From Ariolimax columbianus (Eukaryota; Mollusca; Gastropoda; Stylommatophora; Arionidae): 64,000 bases of DNA. Where the stretch lies: NCBI GenBank assembly GCA_036924085.1, contig JAVGWX010000008.1, positions 48,157,019-48,221,018 of the forward strand, given 5' to 3'. Shown here piece by piece: positions 44,772-54,259 of this stretch (position 1 is the stretch's first letter; each line of letters starts with the position of its first letter). The translations under genes and the position numbers were made by a program. The notes under the pieces are model-generated. The model ran no database searches. It was not told the origin of the DNA and was given only the letters and a program-made list of their open reading frames with translations.

Positions 44772-46088
44772 TTCTTCTTCTTCTTCATCGTACGCAGTCA
44801 GACAGTAACCATTATTTTTTCGAAAAAAGCGGCGGTCATCCTGAGGCTGTCGACACTGCCATATAGCTTGTCTTGTGTTGCCCCTGGTGATGGCCACATC
44901 TGCTCTCTCTGATACTCGTATGTCGGGCAGTTCTGCAGCAGATGCTCAGCGGTCATTTTCCCGGTACCACACGGGCATTCGTCTATTGTGGCCAGTGCGA
45001 AGTATGAAGACAACGACCTGCTCTCTTCTGTTCAGCTGGTAATAGGCATCGTTTTTGGTGTAGCCGGTATGTTCAGTTTCCCATTTGGTCATGTATCTGG
45101 CTTTAATAAGCCGTTTTGACTCTTTGTACGTCATTCTAGTATCTGTTTGTGGTAGTCTTGCACCTTCTTTTGCCCGTCTGTCTGCATCGTCGTTGCCTTG
45201 GATGTTGCAGTGTGATGGGACCCACTGTACCACTACCCTTTTTGGTCCGTACTGCTGGCATAGTTGACAGAGTACTGCTCTTAAGTCATTAAGCTCAGTG
45301 TTTTTCTGGCTTTTTAGCGCTGTGACTACGGCCAGAGCATCTGTAAGCAGGACTGTATGGCTTTCATTTTCTTTATGTGTCACCATTTCTTCCACTGCCG
45401 CCCTCAGTGCCTCTGCCTCCGCTCTGAAATTGCTTATGTACTTACCAGTAGCGAATGACAGTGTTATTTTTCTGCCATTTGGTAGGTTCAGGAATGCTCC
45501 TGCCCCTCCGTTCTGTGTAGTGTTAGTTACAGAACCGTCGGTGTATGCATGGGTCCAGTCCATGCTTGGGTAGTTTTTCGATATAAAGCTTAGGGTAGTA
45601 TCTCTTCTTTCTTTTTCAGTCTGGCAGTTTTTTTTTCCAATACCTGGTATATTTTCTACCACCTCTGGAAATATATCCTGCCTCCAGGTAGGTTTTCGTA
45701 TAGTAGTGATGCGCTTTGGTGTTGTTAGTGCGTTTATGGGATCTTCGTGCATCTTTGCTTTGGCTATTTCTGCAAAGTTTCTCCACTTTAGTTTCCCATT
45801 TCCCAAATTGTTTAGTCTCTGGTGCATTGGATGGTCAGTCAGTCTTCGGAGTTTCTCTGACTGCAGCTGGGCTCTGCAGTCTCTTCTATCGGTCATGGAT
45901 TGCAGTTTTGTAATCTTTTCAAGTTCTACAATTGGCGTTGACTTCATGCCTCCTGTTATAACTCTCATGTTTTGGTTTTGAAGTTTGCTAACTTTATCGA
46001 AGTTCGCCTTTGCTGCTGTTGTCCATGCCGGAATGCCATACTCGATAACTGGTCTCACTCTTCCAGTGTACAGTTTCTTTGGTATACT
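44772..46088 (-). mobile_element. GAA-tailed LINE copy B with 11-bp target duplication
   Basis: 1317 bp, 5'-truncated, minus strand, tail (TTC)n at 44772-44787 on the plus strand. The word cctttcggtcc flanks both sides (44761-44771 and 46089-46099). Compared with copy A it lacks 44 bp near 44990 (between the TGHN codons and the zinc knuckle), which shifts the frame. Confidence 0.95.
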
Positions 46089-46106
46089 CCTTTCGGTCCA
46101 ACACAT
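44946..46106 (-). CDS. LINE copy B ORF: partial RT C-terminus plus RNase H
   Basis: 386 codons whose first seven come from the flanking SINE and target duplication, so this is not a natural start. The ORF covers LYTGRVRPVIEYGIPAWTTA (thumb region), a linker, then RNase H with HAYTDGS (Asp), FRAEAEAL (Glu), LLTDALAV (Asp) and SHCNIQGNDDADRRAKEG (Asp), all four acidic residues kept. It ends early after FILRTGHN through a 44-bp deletion. The zinc knuckle and C-terminus (CPCGTGKMTAEHLLQNCP, FFEKIMVTV) continue in another frame at 45013-44798. Role in an intact element: RNase H removes RNA from the RNA/DNA hybrid during target-primed reverse transcription. Confidence 0.9.
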   Translation of the reverse strand: MCWTERSIPKKLYTGRVRPVIEYGIPAWTTAAKANFDKVSKLQNQNMRVITGGMKSTPIVELEKITKLQSMTDRRDCRAQLQSEKLRRLTDHPMHQRLNNLGNGKLKWRNFAEIAKAKMHEDPINALTTPKRITTIRKPTWRQDIFPEVVENIPGIGKKNCQTEKERRDTTLSFISKNYPSMDWTHAYTDGSVTNTTQNGGAGAFLNLPNGRKITLSFATGKYISNFRAEAEALRAAVEEMVTHKENESHTVLLTDALAVVTALKSQKNTELNDLRAVLCQLCQQYGPKRVVVQWVPSHCNIQGNDDADRRAKEGARLPQTDTRMTYKESKRLIKARYMTKWETEHTGYTKNDAYYQLNRREQVVVFILRTGHNRRMPVWYRENDR

Positions 46107-46315
46107 CCGATTTCAGCAAGCATTTTTTTACTACTGGGTTAGCATTCCCTCTTTGATCCCTTCTCCTTAGCCAGTCTGCCCTGATGTAGCCTGTTATCCA
46201 GGTTCACCGCGTGGAGGTGTAGAAGGGTCTTGGCAGCTATGTTTCGCTGGCCCTGATGCTAGTGGTCAGCTATGGATCGCTAACCACTGCAGCTTATGCG
46301 CTGGGAATGATTTTG

Positions 46316-46719
46316 TTGTTTTAGTGCCGGAGGGGGGGGGGGGTGTCGGTCTCCCCGCTAAGTAATGGCATCGCAACAGTTCGGTCACGCGCTATTCGCA
46401 TGATTGTATGTTGGACTTTTAAGTCGTCAGCATCTTCTGTTGTCTTGCTTGCCTTGCCATGAGGCGTCGCAGTGAGGCGAGAAACGTAGTGAGAGGCCGA
46501 TGTTGAGGTCAGCCACTTGCACGTGAACCGGAGACCTGCACGTGATATGCTCTCCCTGCGCTAAAGATGACGATGTTGTCAATGATGTTAGTGGTGTGGT
46601 CGTGATGAGGATGGGTATAGAAAGGATGGTAATTGATGGATGATAACTGATCGATGATGATAACATGTCGATGAATGGATGATAGATGCTGAATAGATGA
46701 ATGACGGATTGATGGATGG
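46316..46719. other. No feature recognised; G14 run at 46329
   Basis: Contains a long G run (46328-46344) and short gatggatgata-type repeats near 46620-46720. No coding motif. Confidence 0.4.
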
Positions 46720-47365
46720 ACTGCAGGATCCCCCTCTCGGACGCGCTGGTTTAATCCAAAGGACATTTTTTCACCAACTCAGCACCAGAAGCTGCCGGTA
46801 TTAGTTCGCAATTTTGAAACCTTCCACCTTAGGTGCTCCAATCCGGATGTTCTGTCTGGGTTTACTCCTGTTGCCTAACCCTCTCCCGAGGTTTCCACAA
46901 GGCAATGTAGTCGTTGCCCGCAGATGTTAGTTACTCGAGACATCCGATGATACTCTCATCGTCCCAACACTAGCCATCACTTTATGGGACTTGTGGGTTT
47001 AAAATCAGATGCCTTCCTCTCCCAAGCGAACTGCCTGAACAGGCTTTGTCTACCCGAGTTTAGAGTAAGAGTTTACTTTCTCTTAAATTAACTGCGAACC
47101 AAGGCTAATGAGCCCAATCTCCTCGCCCAGTTATACCGCCAGGTACAAGGTCGCGCCCCCCAGCAGGCTCTGTAAGAAACATGGGGTCCCTCATCAAGAT
47201 GCTGCTGGGGACACAATAATGTAGGAGAGACCATTGGCATGGAAACTCTCGAACGGCATGCTGAACAGTGAATCAGCGGCGATCTCTACACCTAGAAAGG
47301 AGAGGCTATATCAGAGGCTTCACTTTCCTGTAACGAGCGGGACGTACAGTACAACCTCGCTCCCC
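46720..47365 (+). mobile_element. About 650-bp interspersed repeat (R3), plus orientation
   Basis: Reverse complement of 56800-57487 with about 20% differences by eye. Matching blocks: ccctctcggacgcgctggtt, gccggtattagttcgcaatt, tctgtctgggtttactcctg, catccgatgatactctcatc, gagcccaatctcctcgccca, acaataatgtaggagagacc, gaatcagcggcgatctctac. The partner ends in a GAA tail. No ORF of note inside. Here it ends at a C20 tract (47362-47382). Confidence 0.85.
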
Positions 47366-47689
47366 CCCCCCCCCCCCCCCACAGTTACGATTTACAGCTC
47401 GTTCAACAGCATCGTGTCGATAACGAGGATTGATTCGAGTACCTCTGCGTGGGAAACGAGCACTATACTTCTCTGCTACTCTACTCGAAGTTTCTATATT
47501 TATCAAAATAAAGGATTTTAATTATTTGGTACCGACACATAACAAATGCTTTGCAGTGATAATTTTTGAAAAAAAACAAAATGGACTATATCCGAAATCG
47601 ATCAATCATACACATCCAACAAGATTACAGTCAATTATTGAAGCAAAGGTCCTACACTGCATTTAGCTTACGCGAACAGGCTTGAGGAA
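47366..47689. other. No feature recognised
   Basis: Starts in the C20 tract, then unique sequence. A 95-codon ORF spans the tract and is not credible. Confidence 0.4.
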
Positions 47690-47960
47690 ATCCTGATTCC
47701 ACTTTCTTCTTCAAGCACTGATCCTACATTGCGTTTAACTTACTCTAACCAATTTTGGGAACTCGCGATTTCAGTTTATTCTTGAAGCATAGATCCTACA
47801 TTGCATTTATCTTACTCTAACCACATTTAGCTAATTTTGATTCCAGTTTTATCTTCAAGCATAAATCCTACACTGCATTCATTTACTCTAACCAATTTTG
47901 GGTAATTTTGATTCCAGTTTTATCTTTAAGTACAGATCCTACATTGAACCGGCATACCCT
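47690..47960 (+). repeat. About 72-bp tandem repeat, four degenerate copies
   Basis: Unit words: gatcctacattgcatttaac, ttactctaaccaattttggg, gattccagttttatcttcaa. Copies diverge by about 10-20%. Confidence 0.88.
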
Positions 47961-48099
47961 TACCAATTTTTTCCTTTTTCCATTTATTTGGTCCTACACT
48001 ACTTTTGGCTTATTTTTATTTTTCCGTCATTTGCAGGGCAGTTTAAAAACATTGAATATAACCTTTGTGAGATTGGCACACCCCTCTATAATCACCATT

Positions 48100-49812
48100 T
48101 AGACATTCAAAGAGGGAGGATGAGGCTAACATCTGGTCAGGCAAAACACACTGGTCAGACAGTATTAGCCAGGGTCAGGCAAAACACACTGGTCAGAAAA
48201 TGTTAGCAAGGGTCAGGCAAAACACACTGGTCAGACAATATTAGCCAGGGTCAGGCAAAACACACTGGTCAGACAATATTAGCCAGGTTCAGGAGAAATA
48301 TACAGGCCAAGACCCTCACCTGACGGGACGTTGAGGCTAACGTCTGGTCAGGCAAAACACACTGATCATACAATATTAGCCAGCGTCAGGCAAAACACAC
48401 TGGTCAGACAATGTTAGCCAGGGTCAGGAGAAATATACAGGCCAAGACACTCACCTGACGGGACGATGAGGCTAACGTCTGGTCAGGCAAAACACACTGA
48501 TCAGACAATATTAGCCAGGGTCAGGCAAAACACACTGGTCAGACAATGTTAGCCAGGGTCAGGCAAAACACACTGGTCAGACAATATTTGCCAGGGTCAG
48601 GCAAAACACACTGGTCAGACAATAATAGCCAGGGTCAGGCAAAACACACTGGTCAGATAATATTAGCCAGGGTCAGGCAAAACACACTGGTCAGACAATA
48701 TTAGCCAGGGTCAGGCAAAACAGACTGGTCGAACAATATTAGCCAGGGTCAGGCAAAACACACTGATCAGAAAATATTAGCCAGGGTCAGACAAAACACA
48801 CTGATCAGACAATATTAGCCAGGGTCAGGAGAAATATACAGGCCAAGACCCTCACCTGACGGGACGATGAGGCTAACGTCTGGTCAGGCAAAACACACTG
48901 ATCAGACAATATTAGCCAGGTTCAGGAGAAATATACAGGCCAAGACCCTCACCTGACGGGACGATGAGGCTAACGTCTGGTCAGGCAAAACACACTGATC
49001 AGACAATATTAGCCAGCTTCAGGAGAAATATACAGGCCTAGACCCTCACCTGACGGGACGATGAGGCTAACGTTTGGTCAGTTGAAACACACTGATCAGA
49101 CAATATTAGCCAGGTTCAGGAGAAATATACAGGCCAAGACCCTCACCTGGCGGGACGATGAGGCTAACGTCTAGTCAGGCAAAACACACTGATCAGACAA
49201 TATTAGCCAGGGTCAGGCAAAATACACTGGTCAGACAATATTAGCCAGGGTCAGGCAAAACACACTGGTCAGACAATATTAGCCAGGTTCAGGAGAAATA
49301 TACAGGCCAAGACCCTCACCTGACGGGACGATGAGGCTAACGTCTAGTCAGGCAAAACACACTGATCAGACAATATTAGCCAGGTTCAGGAGAAATATAC
49401 AGGCCAAGACCCTCACCTGACGGGACGATGAGGCTAACGTCTAGTCAGGCGAAACACACTGATCAGACAATGTTAGCCAGGTTCAGGAGAAATATACAGG
49501 CCAAGACCCTCACCTGACGGGACGATGAGGCTAACGTCTGGTCAGGCAAAACACACTGATCAGACAATGTTAGCCAGGTTCAGGAGAAATATACAGGCCA
49601 AGACCCTCACCTGACGGGACGATGAGGCTAACGTCTAGTCAGGCGAAACACACTGATCAGACAATATTAGCCAGGTTCAGAAGAAATATACAGGCCAAGA
49701 CCCTCACCTGACGGGGCGATGAGGCTAACGTCTAGTCAGGCAAAACACACTGATCAGACAATATTAGCCAGGTTCAGAAGAAATATACAGGCCAAGACCC
49801 TCACCTGACCTC
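48100..49812 (+). repeat. 37-bp minisatellite with 97-bp higher-order unit
   Basis: Basic 37-bp unit: ggtcaggcaaaacacactgg then tcagacaatattagcca. A 60-bp insert (caggagaaatatacaggcc, aagaccctcacctgacggga, cgatgaggctaacgtct) joins one unit to make a 97-bp repeat. Starts of the insert at 48921, 49018 and 49115 confirm the 97-bp step. About ten higher-order copies. Confidence 0.96.
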
Positions 49813-50040
49813 CTCGTTTGTCGTTCTGGAGCTCTTGTCGGTCACACCTGCCATGTTTTCAACGGTCTGCTGAGGAAACTATGAGTCGGTGTGGGTGGGG
49901 GGGGGGGGGGGTGTTGGGGTAATGATATTTTGCAAACTTCACGGTTGGTATGTGCTATTTACATCAGAAGTGACATCATTATACTCATCGTACGTATGTT
50001 CACTTGTTAGGTCCGGTTTCATTTGAACACGCTTCGTGTG
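49813..50040 (-). mobile_element. Mariner-like 5' end (terminal repeat plus leader), minus strand
   Basis: Minus reading: end cgaagcgtgttcaaatgaaa, leader cataccaaccgtgaagtttg, then ATG at about 49852 opening MAGVTDKSSRTTNEE. The same leader occurs at 52892-53060 (plus) and 53545-53350 (minus). Only about 15 codons of transposase remain. A G18 run (49896-49911) has expanded in the leader. It abuts the 37-bp array. Confidence 0.75.
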
Positions 50041-50560
50041 ACAGCGTTTGGACAACGAATGTATTAGTTATTCGATCCTGCGGAAATAACAATGGCATAC
50101 CCTTATATCCCGCCACAGCTGTCCATAATTTCTGTTCGTAAATGATTAAAATTCAAAACTGCACGAAAATGTATAGAATGATCCATTCTGATAGTGTCAC
50201 GCGGTGGCATCTACTCCCTCATAAGTGACGTCACTGAAGGTACTTGTGAAACCATAAAATGCGCGATGGGCGACTGCAGTTCACCCCAAGTTAGCTAGGG
50301 CAGCGGTCGAAGACGAGCGCGCTCAGGCTTAAGCGGAGAAATCAAAGCGTGGCCTGGGGTGAGAGTAGGGTCACTTGTTTCTTGGCCGTTTTGCGGTTTG
50401 GACCGCAATATTTATGACGCCAGGACATCTTTAAATTCTCACTTCTGGTTACTTTTCGCTTTTTAGGAATCAAGCGCCCACTGTTATTGAACTGTTATTG
50501 AACAAGTGAATCGGTGCGCGGTTTTGGAATTGTTCATGTTTTAATTTGTTTCACTGATTG
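50041..50560. other. Unique block between mariner end and pyrimidine array
   Basis: One of the few intervals of normal complexity with locally raised GC. No ORF of note. It holds the candidate promoter listed separately. Confidence 0.45.
50226..50360 (+). promoter_or_regulatory. Candidate CRE/TATA core promoter and exon-like GC patch
   Basis: A perfect CRE palindrome agtgacgtcact (50224-50235), TATA-like accataaaatg (50250-50260), and an Inr-like tgcagttcac about 25 bp downstream (near 50277) are spaced as in a metazoan RNA polymerase II promoter. A GC-rich stretch follows to ggcctggggtgagagt at 50351-50366, which resembles a 5' splice donor. There is no coding evidence. CRE-like words also occur in the nearby mariner leaders, so this may be a relic. 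Confidence 0.3.
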
Positions 50561-50564
50561 AGGT

Positions 50565-51762
50565 TTGGCAGGCACTTCTCTCTCTCACGCCTTATCTCTT
50601 CTTTTTCTCTTTCGTTCTCGCTCTTTATCTTTTTATTTCGATCATTCTCTCTTTTTACTTTTTTCTTCTCTCTTTTTTTCATCCTCTTTTTCTCGTCATC
50701 TCTTTCTGTCTCTCTGGTTCTCTCTTACTCTCTTTTTCTTTCTTTTTCTTTATCTTTTTCTCTCTCTCCCTCTTTCTATCTTCTTTCCTTTCTATTTCCT
50801 CTCTATTTTTCTTCCTCCTGCTCTCATTTACTCTTTCTATTTCTCTCTCTTTCTACTTTCTGTTTCTCTCCCTATTTCTCTCTCTTTCTGTCTCTCCCTA
50901 TTTCTCTTTTTTTGTCTCCGGATTTCTCTCTTTCTGTCTTTCTCTCCTCATTTCTCTCTCTTTCTGTCTTTCTCTTTCTGTCTTTCTTTGTCTTTCTCTA
51001 TTTCTTTGTCTTTCTTTCTCTATTTCTCTCATTTCGTCTTTCTTCCTATTTCTCTTTCCGTCTGTATTTTTCTCCCTATTTCTCTCTTTTTGACATTCTC
51101 CCTTCATTTTTCTCCCTTTCTGTCTTTCTCTTCCAATTTCTTTTCTTCTGTATTTCTCTCTTTTTGTTTTTCTCTCCTTATTTTTCTCTCTCTGTCTTTC
51201 TCTCCCTCTATTTATTTGTCGTTCTCTACCAATTTCTCTTTTCTTCTGCACTTCTCTCTCAATTTCTCTTTCCTTCTGTATTTTTCTCTTTCTATCACTG
51301 TCTTTCTCTCCTTATTTCTCTCTTTCTGTCTTTTTCTCCTTATTTCTTTTTCTCTCTCTCTCTATTTCTCTCTTTCTCGTTCTCTCACTTTTTATCATTC
51401 TTTTTGTCTTTCTCTCCCTATTTCTCTCTTTCTCTCCCTATTTCTCTCTCTCTCTTTCTTTCTCCTCCTATTGCTTTGTCTTTCTCTTTCTATTGCTCTC
51501 TCTGTCTGTTTTTCTCACCCTATTTCTCTTTCTTTCTGTATTTCTCGTTATTTCTTACTTTCTTTTTCTCCTTATTTCCTCTTCATGTCTTTATATCCCC
51601 ATTTCTCTCTCTCTCTTTCTTTCTCTCCTTATTTCTTGCTTTCTGTCTTTCTCTCCAAATGTCTAACTCCTGTCTTTCTCTCCCTATTTCTCTCTCTTTA
51701 TATTTTTCTTTTTGTCTCCCTTTCTCTTTTTTCTATCTTTTCCTCTATATTTTCTCTTTCTT

Positions 51763-51793
<31 letters not shown>

Positions 51794-52040
51794 TCTCTCT
51801 CTCTCTATATATATTTCTCTATTTATGTCCTTCTGTCCCTATTTCTCTTACTTTCTGTCACTCTTATCTCTCCGCATTTCTCACTCTTTCTGTCTTTCTC
51901 TTTTTCTCCTCGTTTTATTTTCTCTTTTTTTCGCTCATTCTCTTGCTCTTTCTTTCTCTCTTTCGCTTTTTTTCTCTCTTTTTCTTCATTCTCTTCTTCT
52001 CTCTCCAACTTTCTTTCTCTCTCTCTTTCTCTATTTCTCT
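50565..52040 (+). repeat. 1.5-kb pyrimidine block, degenerate tttctctctttctgtc array
   Basis: Almost only C and T on the plus strand, with irregular units such as ccctatttctctctttctgt of roughly 25-35 bp. Two overlapping plus frames of about 500 codons (FSLFLSFSLS type) stay open because the strand lacks A and G for stops. These are artefacts. The tract may form triplex or unusual structure. Confidence 0.95.
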
Positions 52041-52274
52041 TTCTCCTGTTGCTGAGGATGTGACCTCTCGTTGTTTGGTGCATATTATGCAATCAGGTCG
52101 TTGAACTGTAGTGTCTTTGCATGATGGAGGGGCTACCTCCTTTTGACCTTCATGCAGGCCCCTATTGGGTAGCAATGTTGTTACTCTTAGAATTATGTCG
52201 AGAAAGTGGATACCCATCCGGCTCTTTTTCGTTTGCTTCGAACACCGGATTCATGTGTTGTCATTTTTATGTGA

Positions 52275-52510
52275 ATTGTTGTTGTTCTTGAATGCCCACA
52301 GTCAATAAGTTTACTCTTGCGTGGGCCTTCAAAAGGACGATGAGTGGCGAGTTACAGTGGCTTTACTTACACCTCTATCGTGCGGATGAATGTAGACCAG
52401 GCTCCACCAAGTGGTTGCGCTATGTTTGGTTTCGTCTTCTTCATTCACTACGTCAAGGATCACGTCGATCCCTCACTTCGTTAGCCAGGCTGCCATGAAA
52501 ACTGCCCGTT
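52275..52510 (-). mobile_element. CAA-tailed interspersed repeat (R2), copy 3, minus strand
   Basis: Reverse complement of the 18.2 and 38.5-kb copies: tail side attgttgttgttcttgaat, then gcccacagtcaataagttta, ctcttgcgtgggccttcaaa, caaggatcacgtcgatccct, cgttagccaggctgccatga. Confidence 0.78.
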
Positions 52511-52534
52511 TCCAGCGAGACATACGTGGATGTT

Positions 52535-52875
52535 CGATGGGGGTCTTGGCCAGTATATTTTACCTGCCCCTGACTAACATGTCTGATTAGCATATTTTAC
52601 CTGCCCCTGACTAACATGTCTGATTAGTATATTTTACCTGCTCCTGACTAACATGTCTGATTAGTATATTTTACCTGCCCCTGATTAACATGTCTGATCA
52701 GTTTATTTTACCTGCCCCTGACTAACATGTCTGATCAGTATATTTTACCTGCCCCTGACTAACATGTCTGATCAGTATATTTTACCTGCCCCTGATTAAC
52801 ATGTCCGATTAGTATATTTTACCTGCCCCTGACTAACATGTCTGATCAGTATTTTTTGCCTGATCAGACGTTATC
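52535..52875 (-). repeat. 37-bp minisatellite, about eight units (same family, inverted)
   Basis: Unit: cagtatattttacctgcccc then tgactaacatgtctgat. This is the reverse complement of the 48.1-kb unit. Left edge gggggtcttggccag and right edge gacgttatctcctctccc match the edges at the other loci. Confidence 0.94.
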
Positions 52876-52884
52876 TCCTCTCCC

Positions 52885-53550
52885 AAATACAGAACTGAGA
52901 GGCGTGTTTAAAAAAAAACCGGACCAAACTGCAACAAGTGAACATATGTACAATGCGCATGAAGACGTCACTTCTGGTGTAAACAGCACATACCAACCTT
53001 CAAGTTTGCAAAATTTCATTATCCTCCGACTCATAGCTACCTCAGCAGACTTTTGAAAATATGGCGGGTGGGATACGGAATCTATCCAGAGATCATCAGC
53101 GTGAGTTTAGAAGGACGTGAGTTAACGAACGATCTTCTGAGAACAGGTCAGGCGCATATTATTGCGTTAACTCACGTCCATCTTTAAACATCGGTGTCCA
53201 GTTCTTCACTGTTGTCTTCGACACACTTTTGTCACCATACACTGCCTGCCTTCTGCGATGAATGTCAACTCGTAGACATCCTTCATCTTTTAGAAACCGA
53301 ATCACCGCTCGCTGGTCAACTCTAGATGGATTCCTCATCACACCCGCCATGTTTTCAACGGTCTGCTGAGAGAACTATGAGTCGGAGGATAAAGACATTG
53401 TGCCAGTTTGACGGTTGGTATGTGCTGTCCACATCAGAAGTGACGTCATGATGCGCATTGTACGTATGTGCACTTGGTGCAGTCTGGATCGGTTTCATTT
53501 CAACACGCCTCGTAAATAACAGCAAGCATGAGTGAAACACCTACTTAGAT
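52885..53550. mobile_element. Inverted (foldback-like) pair of mariner 5' ends
   Basis: Plus arm 52892-53150: gaggcgtgtttaaaaaaaaa, leader cataccaaccttcaagtttg, ATG at about 53061 (MAGGIRNLSRDHQRE), then a deletion and GRELTNDLLRTGQAHIIA. Minus arm 53545-53159: the same leader, then 63 codons MAGVMRNPSRVDQRAVIRFL, KDEGCLRVDIHRRRQAVYGD, KSVSKTTVKNWTPMFKDGRE. The latter is the helix-turn-helix N-terminus of a mariner transposase (RVDQRAVIRFL, SKTTV--W, F--GR). The arms meet near a short palindrome, ggacgtgagttaacg (53112) versus cgttaactcacgtcc (53163). Confidence 0.82.
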
Positions 53551-53554
53551 GGAT

Positions 53555-54250
53555 AACACACAAGAACTCGTTACTTGTCTCCCCTGTAAAAACAATTTCT
53601 CACTTGGAGGATTGAAACCAGAATCCCCTTCAAAAGTACTCTTTTTGGGACTCCACATACTTCTCCTAGCGGTCCTGCGGTTATTGGAAGCATGTCAGGA
53701 ATGTCTTTAAGAATGGAGTACAGCTGGGTCGTCGCGTTCAGCATGTCTTCTCGTGACACAAATCGGAATTTTTAGCTTGGGGAACCACCAAAAATGGCAA
53801 GGAGCCATGCCGGTAGAAAATGGAGCCTGGCGAACCAGAGGAAGGTTGTGTTTGGTCAAGAAAGTCTTAATCAGATACGAAGAATGGGCGGATGGGTTGT
53901 CATGATTGGGGCTGCCAAATTCCCCGTGGTCAACAGGATTAGTCGTTTGCGTCGAACAGCATCACGAAGGCGACGGATGACCTCCAGGTAGTAATCCGTG
54001 GTAATGTTTGGACCTTGTGGGGCGTAATCGTGATGCTCAACCCCACAGGAGTCAAAGAAAACGATAACACTTGACTTTTGGCATTGCGTCATTTCGTGGT
54101 GACGGAAAACTCGATGAGAGATCATTTACACTCAACACTCAAAGGCTGACTGCCAGCGACTGACGTAATCTGCGGGCAGGAAAAAATTCACTCATTAACA
54201 TGAGGGTCTTTTTACCTCCCAGCTGAAAGGCAACAGACACGCTTCATCTG
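53555..54250 (-). pseudogene. Mariner transposase catalytic half, minus strand
   Basis: Minus frame 54125-53871 reads SSVIVFFDSCGVEHHDYAPQ, GPNITTDYYLEVIRRLRDAV and RRKR, a signature of the central mariner transposase. After frameshifts the segment HNLPLVRQAPFSTGMAPCHF, WWFPKLKIP (near 53830-53760) follows, then SREDMLNATTQLYSI in another frame and CGVPKR/KSTFEGD near 53640. In active mariners the last catalytic Asp lies in the motif D/S-x-x-P-x-DF; here it is PCHF, so the residue is replaced by His. Stops and frameshifts confirm loss of function. Confidence 0.84.
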
Positions 54251-54259
54251 TTTCCGCGA

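Larger units (their letters stand above)
44628..46315 (-). mobile_element. GAA-family SINE-like element split by a LINE, minus strand
   Basis: Left part 44628-44771: ggcttggcttcgtgcgtttt, tcaatctcctgctaccaaac, gcgatatttgtacctttcgg. Right part 46089-46315: tttcggtccaacacatccga, cccttctccttagccagtct, gttatccaggttcaccgcgt, tcagctatggatcgctaacc. Removing the LINE and one copy of its target duplication restores the sequence order of the intact 28.4-kb copy. Confidence 0.93.

Noticed and set aside
44946..46106. Start codon of a native 386-codon protein
   Set aside because: The first codons are flanking SINE sequence and target duplication; the ORF is an accidental read-in to a truncated LINE.
50558..52063. 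501- and 496-codon overlapping ORFs that look like hydrophobic membrane proteins
   Set aside because: Two frames are open at once only because the plus strand has almost no A or G; composition (FLSIYVC) reflects C/T content.
52838..53056. 72-codon ORF upstream of the mariner start
   Set aside because: It crosses the minisatellite edge and the mariner leader, and the leader is repeated in two other places without this ORF being kept.
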